Assembly: GCA_016926695.1 (NCBI GenBank) | Contig: JAFGOB010000134.1 | Coordinates: forward strand, 1-52,703 | Length of the DNA stretch: 52,703 nucleotides | DNA from: Dehalococcoidales bacterium | GTDB taxonomy: Bacteria > Chloroflexota > Dehalococcoidia > Dehalococcoidales > UBA3254 | Direction: 5' to 3' | Part shown: one piece after another, positions 34,382-42,617 of the stretch | How the letters are laid out: every line of letters starts with the position of its first letter | Numbering within the stretch: the stretch's first letter is position 1 | The notes under the pieces: generated by a model | Database searches by the model: none | Told to the model about the DNA's origin: nothing | What the model saw: only the letters and a program-made list of their open reading frames with translations | Program-made: the position numbers and the translations under genes

Positions 34382-35524
34382 TTACTCCTTTTGAATAGTG
34401 CTGACAAAGGTCTCGATACGTGTTCTGAATCCGCTTGTTTCCGCGACATCATAATCCGAACTGAGCCTTAGTATAGGTATATCGCTTTTCTCCAGGGTCC
34501 TGTGCAGGATATAGCCTTCAACATCATACGAATCGCGGTACATCAGGGTATAATATACCATTCCGTCAGCTTTAAAATCTTTCATCAGGTCAAGTAAAAA
34601 TTTTACCCGCTCTTCGGCGGCGCCCCTGAAGAAGGCATCCGGAATTCTGCCTGTGAAATAACAGTCAGCCATGGCTTTTAAGGGATCGCCCGTAGACGTC
34701 ACGTTATTACGGTAATTTCTGAGACCTTCGGAGAATTCTTCCATAACAACCGATGCCCCGCTCTCCTCAAGCAGGTCCACGATTTTCGTATCACCCAGGG
34801 CCATGGTCGAGCCGGCCAGCAGCAAACGCGGCTTTACCCGTCTTTCGGGTTCGGACGACTTAAGATTTTCGCGGACCGATCGCAGGATATCCAGCAGCGC
34901 ATGCCTGTCGGTCAAAAGAGAAAGCTGGCTTAGTTCGATGAATTCTTTCCCGCTGATCGGCGGATATGCAGACCTTCGCATAAAGCTGATTTCTTTCAGC
35001 AGGTCCCTTATCTGGTTGGCCAGACCGATTTCCTCAATCAGGCTGGAGTCTTCGATCTTATTACCTGTAAGATCCTCAAGGCGGTCTTTCAGCACTTGCA
35101 GCCCCTTGATATAATATTCGATCCCGTGTTTAGCTTTGACATGGGGAACGCCGAACCTGAATACTTCCACATCGGTATAGAAGTCCCAGGAGTCGGCAAT
35201 TGCTCTGACGTGGTTGTCCGTAACCGGCACCACCAGCAAATCCGGCAACTGGTAAAGGGCTTCTTCTTTAAGCAGCCGGTATCCGATCTGCGCCCTGCAA
35301 AAGGGATCGAGAAACCTGGCAAGGCATGAAGCGGAGGCGGCTACCGGAGCGGGGTCACCGCCGCGATCAAGTGCTACGGGGATTGCTCCGCAGGCATATA
35401 CCAGCTCTTCCGGAATGTAACCGTTAGGAACGTAAGCTATGATCTTTTTCCCGCTCTTTTTCATTGCCTGTAATTCGAGGATTTTGCCGTTATAATCCGG
35501 CAGCAACTTTTGTATCGTATCCAT
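34382..35524 (-). CDS. 2-hydroxyacyl-CoA dehydratase-like subunit (BcrB/HgdA family)
   Basis: The 380-residue product has KKIIAYVPNGYIPEELVYACGAIPVAL near the N-terminus, the standard opening for this family, and Cys residues in SASCLARFLDPFCRAQIG for the cluster. The C-terminal end (YTLMYRDSYDVEGY, DIPILRLSSDYDVAETSGFRTRIETF) again fits. It is the first gene of the three-gene operon. GGAGG precedes the ATG by four bases. Subunit types cannot be assigned to a specific known enzyme such as benzoyl-CoA reductase or a double-cubane protein. Confidence 0.82.
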   Translation of the reverse strand: MDTIQKLLPDYNGKILELQAMKKSGKKIIAYVPNGYIPEELVYACGAIPVALDRGGDPAPVAASASCLARFLDPFCRAQIGYRLLKEEALYQLPDLLVVPVTDNHVRAIADSWDFYTDVEVFRFGVPHVKAKHGIEYYIKGLQVLKDRLEDLTGNKIEDSSLIEEIGLANQIRDLLKEISFMRRSAYPPISGKEFIELSQLSLLTDRHALLDILRSVRENLKSSEPERRVKPRLLLAGSTMALGDTKIVDLLEESGASVVMEEFSEGLRNYRNNVTSTGDPLKAMADCYFTGRIPDAFFRGAAEERVKFLLDLMKDFKADGMVYYTLMYRDSYDVEGYILHRTLEKSDIPILRLSSDYDVAETSGFRTRIETFVSTIQKE

Positions 35525-35779
35525 TGCACCTCCAGAGGTATGATCACCCGTAGATCATATTTCGCTTATTATAAATCGATAACGAACAAATACTCAAAGC
35601 TGCATCCCTCATCGCGGATCGGTCTGTTACTTTCAGTCGAAATACCCATTAATCGAGCTTTATCCCGGATTACTAATACAGACGAACCGGATAATGATAT
35701 ATTCCCCACCACACTGAGGATGCTGCGGCATCCGCTGGTTGCCGTTTGCTATTTGCTTCAATTATTTTTACATTTGTAT

Positions 35780-35866
35780 TAGTGTAGTGTCAGTCAATCA
35801 AGTTTATAGTGTTCAACGCGCTTTTAGCTTAAGCTACTGTAAAGCTGTTTATGAGGCGCTACACTA
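35780..35866. repeat. 87-bp MITE-like repeat, copy 1
   Basis: It begins TAGTGTAG and ends CTACACTA, a perfect 8-bp terminal inverted repeat, and has a central palindrome TAGCTTAAGCTA. Copy 2 (41745-41831) has the same length with no gaps and 69 of 87 identical bases by hand alignment. It is probably a non-autonomous element or REP-like palindromic unit. Confidence 0.7.
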
Positions 35867-36006
35867 GCATTAACCTTTAATATGAGTTTGACAGCCTGCT
35901 GATATACAAGTAAAAAAATGCTTTCTGAAAGACGAGGGGGAGAGAAAACAGCATACTGGAAAGGATTGTTAAAGATCCGGCCTGGGAATGATGCTATACC
36001 CAAACA

Positions 36007-36031
36007 GTCCGGGAGCCTGTGTTTCCCGGAC
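36007..36031. terminator. Hairpin after the split permease operon
   Basis: GTCCGGGA (36007-36014) pairs with TCCCGGAC (36024-36031). It sits 65 bases beyond the minus-strand permease stop, with a short T-rich stretch (TGTTT) on that strand. It may terminate the operon. Confidence 0.4.
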
Positions 36032-36095
36032 TTATCCTGTTACCATTCTCTTTGCATTATATTCGTACTACGTATAAATGGCAACCTGGAATGCT

Positions 36096-36638
36096 TCAAC
36101 GATCGCCGGAATGGTTATTACAGGGACGGTCTTTAACCAGGCAGGCGGTCAAGCGGCCTGAAGCTATAGAACTCAATATCATAAGAAAAGTCAGGAGTAC
36201 GACATAAAGCCATCCGAAATAGTAAATCATCACCGGCAGGAGGAACGGTTTGACGGCCCTGTTATAAAGAAATATCGCCAGAATATGGTTGCCTGCTCCT
36301 TTTTCCTTCAATTCTTTAAGAAGCGGGTACCAGGCATAAATCGGGCCTGATGAGATGATCCCGGCAGCTATAGAGAACAATATACCCTTAACGCCGGCGT
36401 TTTTACCCAAAAACCTTATAATTTGAGCAGGCTTCAGGAAGATATTTATAAGAAGCATGATCAAAAAGACCATCCCCAGTGAGAGCAGCATGCTGAAGAT
36501 AATATTTCCGCTGCTTTTCAATGCCAGAGCGGCTTTGTCCGGTACTACCAGGAAAAGAACGAGATAAACCAGCAGCACTGCTGCCGGAAATAGCCACATC
36601 CGTATGGTTGTTGATCTCTTTGATGTCTGTGTTCCCAT
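36096..36638 (-). CDS. Permease half (DUF318/YraQ-like), C-terminal part
   Basis: The 180-residue membrane protein has about five helices. GIISSGPIYAWYPLLKELKEKGA fits the conserved region of COG0701-type permeases. Full-length members carry two such halves (about 300-350 residues); here this half pairs with the fused gene upstream, whose TAA overlaps this ATG (TAATG). The transported substrate is unknown. Confidence 0.7.
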   Translation of the reverse strand: MGTQTSKRSTTIRMWLFPAAVLLVYLVLFLVVPDKAALALKSSGNIIFSMLLSLGMVFLIMLLINIFLKPAQIIRFLGKNAGVKGILFSIAAGIISSGPIYAWYPLLKELKEKGAGNHILAIFLYNRAVKPFLLPVMIYYFGWLYVVLLTFLMILSSIASGRLTACLVKDRPCNNHSGDR

Positions 36639-37435
36639 TACAAGTAAGCCGGTAACAGAGATAAAATACCTGCTGTGATGATAGCAACCGGTATCGAAAG
36701 CACAAAGGCCATCCCGTTCCTGACCAGGGCAAATTTCCTGCCGAGGGCCGCCATTTCAGCAGGTAACTGGACTATTCCCACGGTAACCCATGTTAGAATG
36801 AAGGCAGTGATGGCAAACAGGCTGATACCATAATCCAGTAATTCTCCCCCGATAACATAACTATTAATCGGGTTCCCCGCGATGATACTGCCGAAGCAGG
36901 CTGCCCATAGGGTATCAACCAGAGGATTTCCTGTAAAAATTGACATAAGAATATCTTTTGATACAAATGTCTGAAACAGGCCCATCAGGAGAATGACCCC
37001 CGCAAGCACCGGTAGTAAGGTAACAAACTGCCTTATGGTTTTCCCCGTTGCCTCAATAAAGAGGCCCCTGTTCAACTGGAATTTTGACTGTTCCGCCGGT
37101 TTTTTCGCGGTAATATCGAACGACCCTCTCCTGTAATTCTCTATTGCCTCATGCACGGACCCCTTGATGCCCGTTATCACCTCTATTCCGTTGGCCTTTA
37201 GTTGATTGCGCATTACCGGGCTGCAATAGCCGACGAGTACATGACTTATTTCATGGCTCAACAAAAATACTGCGGTTTGTATTCCCTTACCCTGGTTGAT
37301 TAAGGCCCCGGGGTTGGTCAGTATCTCAAAATCGCCCGTTTGATCGTCGAATATTACCAGGAAGGGTGATGTGCTGAATTTTAGTCCGACAGCGGCAGAA
37401 AGACCTGAATCATCTGCAAGCACGGCGATTTTCAT
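36638..37435 (-). CDS. NifX-like domain fused to a permease half
   Basis: The 265-residue product begins with a NifX/dinitrogenase-cofactor domain (MKIAVLADDSGLSAAVG, HVLVGYCSPVMRNQLKANGIEVITG, about 1-105). Residues about 130-265 form four helices of a COG0701-type permease (AACFGSIIAGNPINSYVIGGELL). NifX domains bind Fe-S or Mo clusters. A cluster-binding sensor or donor attached to a membrane channel is unusual. It overlaps the second half gene by one base, so a complex is likely. Confidence 0.7.
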   Translation of the reverse strand: MKIAVLADDSGLSAAVGLKFSTSPFLVIFDDQTGDFEILTNPGALINQGKGIQTAVFLLSHEISHVLVGYCSPVMRNQLKANGIEVITGIKGSVHEAIENYRRGSFDITAKKPAEQSKFQLNRGLFIEATGKTIRQFVTLLPVLAGVILLMGLFQTFVSKDILMSIFTGNPLVDTLWAACFGSIIAGNPINSYVIGGELLDYGISLFAITAFILTWVTVGIVQLPAEMAALGRKFALVRNGMAFVLSIPVAIITAGILSLLPAYL

Positions 37436-37498
37436 ATAATACCTCTGACTGCTAATTTACTGCCGAATTAAAGCGATAGTATTTGCTCTTTAACCCTT

Positions 37499-38467
37499 TT
37501 ACCGGCCCACAGGGCCGGTAAAAGGGTGTAGTTTCCTGATATAGAATTTTTTACCCAGGTATTCCGTTTCAACGATCTTACCGTCTTTTATCAGCCCTTC
37601 GACGGTATCCCAGCCATTTCCGGCTTTTCTGAGAAGTTCGGCTACGGCCTCTTCTCGCATCGGATGGACCGCTGTGATGTTAAGTAAATTATCTGAGGCA
37701 CTGCCGGTAAAAGCAAAGTCATTGCCTTCGTAACCGGTAAGGCATTCGACTTTAAGCGATCTCTCATTGAAAATCTGATAGGCCGTATTTATGCTTTTTT
37801 CACCGGCCGCGGTTATTGTTTTTACTGCCGGCGGTCTGGTTGGAACGGACAGGTAAGACATAGCGGGACTCAATTTGCTGATGAAATCGGCTATCGTCTC
37901 AGTTTCTTCCGCATTATCATTGAAACCGCTGACAAGCATGGTCTCCGTGTTCAGAACACCCGTAAAAGAATCCCGGAAGGCCAGCATCCCGTCCAGTATT
38001 TTTCTTATATCCAGAACCCTGTGAGGACGGTCTATTCTCTGCCATACACTGCTGCTCAACGCGTCTATTTTAAAAGATACCCAGTCTACTTTAAGTAAAT
38101 CACGCCTGACATCTTCATGCCATATAAGAGAGCCATTGGTTATGACAGCGATCTTCTTACCGAATTGCCTGAGAAGATCGATTTCTTTGTCAAGATTGGC
38201 GTCCAGCGTCGGCTCGCCGTCGGGGACAAATGAGAGGTAGTCTATTTTTTCATCCCTTTTTCCGGCTTCTTGCAGCAGAACACCTGCGCTGGTGCTTATT
38301 TCCTCCGGGTCATAGAAGCCTGTCCTTACAACCTGCCTTTTCCCGATTGTACCCAGTTGGCAATACACACAGGAATAGCTGCATACCTTTGGAGGTATAT
38401 TGTTGATACCCAGACTATGTCCCAGTCTCCTGGATGGTACCGGTCCGTAAGCCAGTGAACCATTCAA
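37499..38467 (-). CDS. Radical SAM protein
   Basis: The 322-residue protein has the radical SAM motif KVCSYSCVYCQLG (CxxxCxxC, about 28-40) within a YGPVPSRRLGHSLG opening that is typical of the COG0731 branch. The Gly-rich SFVPDGEPTLD (about 79) follows. A C-terminal winged-helix-like region (about 240-310) may bind nucleic acid. The start is TTG at 38467 without a strong ribosome binding site. Its reaction is unknown; COG0731 includes tRNA wyosine-type enzymes but this is not enough to assign that role. Confidence 0.8.
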   Translation of the reverse strand: MNGSLAYGPVPSRRLGHSLGINNIPPKVCSYSCVYCQLGTIGKRQVVRTGFYDPEEISTSAGVLLQEAGKRDEKIDYLSFVPDGEPTLDANLDKEIDLLRQFGKKIAVITNGSLIWHEDVRRDLLKVDWVSFKIDALSSSVWQRIDRPHRVLDIRKILDGMLAFRDSFTGVLNTETMLVSGFNDNAEETETIADFISKLSPAMSYLSVPTRPPAVKTITAAGEKSINTAYQIFNERSLKVECLTGYEGNDFAFTGSASDNLLNITAVHPMREEAVAELLRKAGNGWDTVEGLIKDGKIVETEYLGKKFYIRKLHPFTGPVGR

Positions 38468-38524
38468 TAATCTAACTCATCAAGACAATCCAGGTACGTT
38501 CTCATATTTTCTTATCTTCCCCCG

Positions 38525-38800
38525 CTAATTTCGACGGGTCTTTTCCAGTTGCTCGATTCTACTGATCACCGTGTCAGTCGTACGCATAAGGTCACCGATT
38601 ATAGAACTGATTTCTCCTGCCGAAACGGGGGCTATATCTTCAATTGCGCCTCTCGGACAAACGCCGAGACATACTCTGCACTGATTGCACCTGTGCTGAT
38701 TGATTATTGCTTTTTTACCAATCAGGTCAATTGCCTGGCCGGGACAAACTTTTACGCATAATCCGCAGCCGACACACCTGTCTTTAACTATATTGATCAT
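38525..38800 (-). CDS. 2[4Fe-4S] ferredoxin with C-terminal helix
   Basis: This 91-residue protein has two 4Fe-4S motifs, CVGCGLCVKVCP and CNQCRVCLGVCP, and an extra 35-residue helical tail (SAGEISSIIGDLMRTTDTVISRIEQLEKTRRN) not present in simple ferredoxins. It would be a cytoplasmic electron carrier. Radical SAM and Fe-S assembly genes are next door, and it may supply electrons there. Confidence 0.82.
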   Translation of the reverse strand: MINIVKDRCVGCGLCVKVCPGQAIDLIGKKAIINQHRCNQCRVCLGVCPRGAIEDIAPVSAGEISSIIGDLMRTTDTVISRIEQLEKTRRN

Positions 38801-38823
38801 AGATTGACAATACCCGCCTTATT

Positions 38824-39342
38824 TTATAAAGACTTATTACCTTCATCAGATGTTTCGCTGTTGGCCCTTGAACGGTCTATTCTGTGGAGCTTGTTTTCGT
38901 TTTCAACATGGTCGATATATAATGTTCCATTCAGGTGATCGATCTCGTGTTCAAGGGCCTCAGCCATCAGACTGGTGGCTTTAATTTTTACTCTCTTCCC
39001 CTTACGGTCAAGACCTTTAACTGTGACTGAAGCAGGGCGCTGTATTTCTCCGTAGTACCCGGGTACACTGAGACAGCCCTCGGTAACATCCTGTGTTCCG
39101 GATTTTTCAACAATTTCAGGATTGATAAGTACTTCAGGCTGTTTTTCAGGCATTTGTAGTACGATCACTCGCAGCGATACCCCAACCTGGGGAGCTGCAA
39201 GTCCTACCCCGTGGGCGCTTTGCATAGTTACGATCATGTTATCTATCAGCTTCTGGATTGAGTCATTTATAAGGTGAACCTTTTTTGCTTTTTGTCTCAA
39301 TACCGGGTCTTCCGGAAAACGGGATATCGGTAAAGTCTTCAT
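38824..39342 (-). CDS. def: Peptide deformylase
   Basis: The 172-residue product carries all three deformylase motifs: [10 protein letters not shown] (about 45-54), EGCLSVPG (about 88-95) and the metal site [12 protein letters not shown] (about 128-139). It removes the formyl group from new proteins using Fe(II). Its location beside iron-sulfur genes may reflect iron dependence but is not proof. The start is ATG behind GGAAGG. Confidence 0.93.
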   Translation of the reverse strand: MKTLPISRFPEDPVLRQKAKKVHLINDSIQKLIDNMIVTMQSAHGVGLAAPQVGVSLRVIVLQMPEKQPEVLINPEIVEKSGTQDVTEGCLSVPGYYGEIQRPASVTVKGLDRKGKRVKIKATSLMAEALEHEIDHLNGTLYIDHVENENKLHRIDRSRANSETSDEGNKSL

Positions 39343-39400
39343 TTTTCACCTTCCAGATGAGCAGTACTGATCGATCAGGATATGCAATAAATAAATTTTT

Positions 39401-39694
39401 TCAGGATGTTTGAGAATCTTTTTCAGCATCACTGTTTTTGGTCCAGATGCGGTACATCTTCTCGCCGCTTTCCTCGAAACATTGAAATCCCCGGGAATCA
39501 GCTTCCTCTACCTCAACATTGGCCTTACCTTTCAGTTCAATAACCTGGCTGAGCCAGTTTTGAAAGTGAGCGCCGCCTCCAAAATAGACTTTAGTCCACC
39601 GGTTGCCGTTTTCATCGACCTTCTCCCGGATCTTTTCTTCTTCGGCCATTCTCTTGAGCAGTGTTTTCTCATGGTCCGTCTGTTTTTTAGTCAT
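39401..39694 (-). CDS. Small hypothetical protein
   Basis: I do not recognise this 97-residue, charged, soluble protein (EEEKIREKVDENGNRWTKVYFGGGAHFQNWLSQ). It has one Cys (GFQCFEESG). It is followed by def at 59 bases and is on the same strand. A GGGG stretch precedes the ATG too closely to be ideal. Confidence 0.55.
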   Translation of the reverse strand: MTKKQTDHEKTLLKRMAEEEKIREKVDENGNRWTKVYFGGGAHFQNWLSQVIELKGKANVEVEEADSRGFQCFEESGEKMYRIWTKNSDAEKDSQTS

Positions 39695-39780
39695 TTTCCC
39701 CGCTTTTATATTTACTGACTTCTTTCTACAGCCTTAACCTGATAACATCTTCCAGCAGCGGACTAACTTTGCTTATATCA

Positions 39781-39963
39781 TCATTCGATCAACAGACATT
39801 CCCCCTGGTGAGTATATGCCATTCCCTTATTACACGAGATTTTTAAGCCCTTCCTATTCAGGCGAATAGAATATTCTTTTCCTTCAAAATTGATATTGAC
39901 AGCTAAAGTACTATTCCTGTCAACGTAGAGGTCTAGCTTGGTCTCCCTTGGATTATACTGCAT
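39781..39963 (-). CDS. Very small hypothetical protein
   Basis: This 60-residue reading frame begins MQYNPRETKLDLYVDRNSTL and is rich in beta-forming residues, with two Cys. AAGGAG lies 13 bases before the ATG, a little far. It sits between other same-strand genes of the Fe-S group, and could be real. No family is recognised. Confidence 0.45.
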   Translation of the reverse strand: MQYNPRETKLDLYVDRNSTLAVNINFEGKEYSIRLNRKGLKISCNKGMAYTHQGECLLIE

Positions 39964-40024
39964 TTTGATCAGATCACTCCTTTTTGCTTATTCAGTTTTT
40001 GGAGTAATTTTTCTTCTATGGCTT

Positions 40025-40441
40025 TCACTGCGATGCAAGATAGTCCTGAACGGCGGCTTTAAGGGTATTGGAGGCCAGTAAAGCACAGTGCATATTGTCT
40101 TCGGGAAGACCGCCTAATGCATTCAGTATATCCTGCTGGCTGATAGATTGTGCTTCCGCAAGACTCTTTCCGGCAGCCAGTACAGTTGTCATGCTGGCCG
40201 AGGCGATGCTTGCTCCACAGCCGTCAGTCATGAAACTGATTTCTGAGATAGAACCCCGATTTACCTTAATAAATATCTGCATGGTATCCCCGCAGGGCCC
40301 TGTTATTGAGGCTATACCGTCCGCGTGTTCTATTTTTCCCAGGTTCCTGGGATTCATAAAATGGTCGATAACTGTTTCGGAAAAGTCCTTTCGGGCATCC
40401 TCCAGTACCATTTCCTGAAGATCATCATACTGGTCGGTCAT
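40025..40441 (-). CDS. NifU/IscU-like Fe-S scaffold protein
   Basis: The 138-residue product has the scaffold cysteines in the standard order: GPCGD (about 48-52), DGCGAS (about 73-78) and DNMHCA (about 114-119). SETVIDHFMNPRNLG is the family opening. It assembles Fe-S clusters. The ATG follows the mrp stop without a gap (TAG, ATG). A second copy of the family lies at 45883. Confidence 0.85.
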   Translation of the reverse strand: MTDQYDDLQEMVLEDARKDFSETVIDHFMNPRNLGKIEHADGIASITGPCGDTMQIFIKVNRGSISEISFMTDGCGASIASASMTTVLAAGKSLAEAQSISQQDILNALGGLPEDNMHCALLASNTLKAAVQDYLASQ

Positions 40442-41458
40442 CTATTTCGTCTCCTGCCCTGTTCCTACCGGGATAATCCGTGCAAGCGAATCACCGAGGC
40501 TGTTCACGATATCGCTGTTGTAGCGTTCAATCTCTCCTCCGTCGCAAAGCTTGACCAGCTCAGTGTCTATGGGTATTTGCGCCAGAAGGGGAGCGCCGGC
40601 AGCTCCGGCCATATCCTCAGCCCGGCTCTTGCCAAATATCTCAACCTTTTTATCTATCTCGGGTATGTATAGATAGCTCATGTTCTCTACCACGCCTATA
40701 ATTTGCTTGTTCATCTTGCGCGCCATATTGATAGCCTTTTTTACGATCATTTCAACCAGGTCCTGGGGAGTGAAAACGATAACCACTCCTGAAATAGGGA
40801 ACGATTGCATAACTGTAAGCGGAGCATCCGCTGTACCGGGCGGAAGGTCGATGATCAGATAGTCCAGCTTACCCCAGAGAACTTCATTCCCGAACTGCTT
40901 GATCGTGTTTCCGATCAGCGGTCCCCGCCAGATAATCGCCTCGTCTTCGTTGGGTAACAGCAGATTGATGGACATTACTTCAATACCGGACCGGCTCAAG
41001 ACCGGCATAAGGACGTTATCGGTAAAGTTGGGCTGCTCGTTTATGCCGAACATCTTGGGGATGCTGGGACCGGTAATATCCGCATCCAGTATACCCACTT
41101 CATAACCTTTACGTTTCAAAGCAATAGCAGCGAGTCCGCTTACCAGCGATTTACCGACACCCCCCTTGCCGCTCATCACCGCAATAATATGGCCGATACT
41201 GTTGAGTTCTTCTGCTTTGGCATCGACAAAATTGATCTCAAATCTGTCAGAGCCGGGCAGCTTTCCAAGCAGATCCCTGGCTTTGGCTTCAATCCAGTTC
41301 TGCGCAGCGTCGCTTAATCCACTGGAGGCCAGGGTAATTTTAGCACTTTGTTCTCCGATTTCAATTCCACGAATCAGGTTCATATCTTCCAGTGTACGCC
41401 TGACCCCGGGAACCAGTACCTGATTGAGTTCTTCCCGAATCTGTGTTTCTACCAGCAT
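40442..41458 (-). CDS. mrp: Mrp/NBP35 family Fe-S carrier ATPase
   Basis: The 338-residue product has an N-terminal MIP18/DUF59 domain and a P-loop GKGGVGKS (near residue 100). IIDLPPGTADAPLTV and a late ENMSY (near 264) follow. The CxxC of most Mrp proteins is not visible at that position (ENMSYLYIPEIDKK has none), so cluster binding may differ. The start is the ATG at 41458, seven bases after GGAGGA; a further upstream ATG is less likely. It is coupled to the NifU-like gene. Confidence 0.85.
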   Translation of the reverse strand: MLVETQIREELNQVLVPGVRRTLEDMNLIRGIEIGEQSAKITLASSGLSDAAQNWIEAKARDLLGKLPGSDRFEINFVDAKAEELNSIGHIIAVMSGKGGVGKSLVSGLAAIALKRKGYEVGILDADITGPSIPKMFGINEQPNFTDNVLMPVLSRSGIEVMSINLLLPNEDEAIIWRGPLIGNTIKQFGNEVLWGKLDYLIIDLPPGTADAPLTVMQSFPISGVVIVFTPQDLVEMIVKKAINMARKMNKQIIGVVENMSYLYIPEIDKKVEIFGKSRAEDMAGAAGAPLLAQIPIDTELVKLCDGGEIERYNSDIVNSLGDSLARIIPVGTGQETK

Positions 41459-41828
41459 TTTCGTATCCTCCGACAGGTTTATCATTATAATAAATTTCTT
41501 TTTGGACCACTTTGTTAAGGAATACTAACATGAAAAAACCACCACTAGCAGACAACCTCCTCATATATTTCATGACAGGTAACGACACATGCGACAGACC
41601 AGGCATTATCCTCAGGAATGTAAGTCCGGCACAAGCATAATACCGCCTGACGGATGAGGAAGTACAGTCTGCTTTTTCACGTGACTGCTGCTGAAAAACG
41701 CGAATATTATAGCGTTATATCTTAATATCAGCCAGTCTTTGTGCCAGTACAGTGCCAGTTAATTAAGTTTACAGTGTTCAGCGTGAATTTAGTTCAAGAT
41801 ACTGTAAAGCTATGTATGAGACACTACA
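41459..41828. other. Gap between mrp and the NifX gene
   Basis: No clear gene is present. A possible 36-codon frame runs on the plus strand from ATG 41530 to TAA 41638-41640 with AAGGA upstream, but nothing supports it. The 87-bp repeat (41745-41831) fills the end of the gap. Confidence 0.4.
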
Positions 41829-41831
41829 CTA
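41745..41831. repeat. 87-bp MITE-like repeat, copy 2
   Basis: Same length as copy 1 (35780-35866) and ungapped. Its end CTACACTA contains the TAG stop codon of the NifX-like gene on the minus strand (41829-41831), so the element may have cut into the end of that gene. Confidence 0.65.
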
Positions 41832-42170
41832 GTGATCGCAGGAATTGCCGCCTGTGGCCAGTTCACCGTTAAGATAGCTCAGTACCGCTTTCTCCGGGTC
41901 GCTTTCCATTGCTCCGACAATAACCTCTATATTGTTCTGCTGGAATAGTCCCTGCGCACGTGATCCCATACCGCCGGCGATAACCTTGTTTACTCCCTGC
42001 TGGGCCAGCCACTGGGGAAGAAATCCCGGTTCATGTCCGGGCGACGGGACTATGTTCTTACTTATAATTCCTTTACTGGTCTCGTCTACGTCAATAATGG
42101 CGAACTGTTCACAATGACCGAAATGCGGACAGAGCTCACCTCCACTGACAGGAACGGCATATTTCTCCAT
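41829..42170 (-). CDS. NifX/NifB-type dinitrogenase-cofactor domain protein
   Basis: The 113-residue protein begins MEKYAVPVSGGELCPHFGHCEQF, a clear NifX-type opening (metal-binding HFGHCE). VNKVIAGGMGSRAQGLF and a C-terminal Cys-His (NSCDH) follow. The ATG at 42170 is nine bases after GGAGGA. The stop codon falls in the 87-bp repeat. Confidence 0.82.
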   Translation of the reverse strand: MEKYAVPVSGGELCPHFGHCEQFAIIDVDETSKGIISKNIVPSPGHEPGFLPQWLAQQGVNKVIAGGMGSRAQGLFQQNNIEVIVGAMESDPEKAVLSYLNGELATGGNSCDH

Positions 42171-42220
42171 TAACCATAATCCTCCGATATATTTTTCTGA
42201 AATCCGGGAGAATCCCGGGA

Positions 42221-42598
42221 TCAATTCATCATAACACAAACGCTGTGGACCACTTTGAGATTATTCTCGTTGCAAAAGGCGATGGCGTTCTCACTTTCCG
42301 AGCCCGGTTGAAGCCAGATACGGTCCAACTCCAGTTCTTTACATTGATTAAGGATCTGTTCAGTTACACCCGGAGGTACAACGAAGTCAACCACGTCTAC
42401 CTTGGTGGGTATATCAGCCAGGCTGGGATAGCAGGTGATGCCTTCCAGTTCCTTGAGCTTGGGATTGACCGGATAAACCTCATAGCCCCGCTTTTTCAGG
42501 TTCTTGACGATCTGATTGCCGTATTTCTCCGGATTATCCGTAGCGCCTATTACAGCGAATTTTTTCTGTGCCATGAATTCATTGATAAGCTCCTGCAC
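42221..42598 (-). CDS. CoA-binding domain protein (YccU-like)
   Basis: The 125-residue protein has a Rossmann CoA-binding fold: FAVIGATDNPEKYGNQIVKNL (about 14-34) and GYEVYPVNPKLKELEG, as in the succinyl-CoA ligase alpha N-terminal domain and YccU. It begins at GTG (42598) behind GAGGAGG. Its role here is unknown, though it is flanked by ATPases and NifX proteins on the same strand. Confidence 0.82.
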   Translation of the reverse strand: MQELINEFMAQKKFAVIGATDNPEKYGNQIVKNLKKRGYEVYPVNPKLKELEGITCYPSLADIPTKVDVVDFVVPPGVTEQILNQCKELELDRIWLQPGSESENAIAFCNENNLKVVHSVCVMMN

Positions 42599-42617
42599 AG
42601 CAACTCCTCCTCGACTT

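Larger units (their letters stand above)
35525..36095. other. Intergenic region with a MITE-like repeat
   Basis: The stretch has no convincing gene. It carries the 87-bp repeat at 35780-35866, a small hairpin GGATGC/GCATCC near 35717-35732, and a hairpin at 36007-36031. The leader of the dehydratase operon lies at its low-coordinate end. Confidence 0.5.

Noticed and set aside
35510..35782. 90-residue plus-strand reading frame upstream of the dehydratase operon
   Set aside because: It starts inside the opposite-strand gene, has no ribosome binding site, and has unusual composition.
41530..41640. 36-codon small protein on the plus strand
   Set aside because: It has an AAGGA and an ATG but no recognisable sequence features and no conservation evidence.
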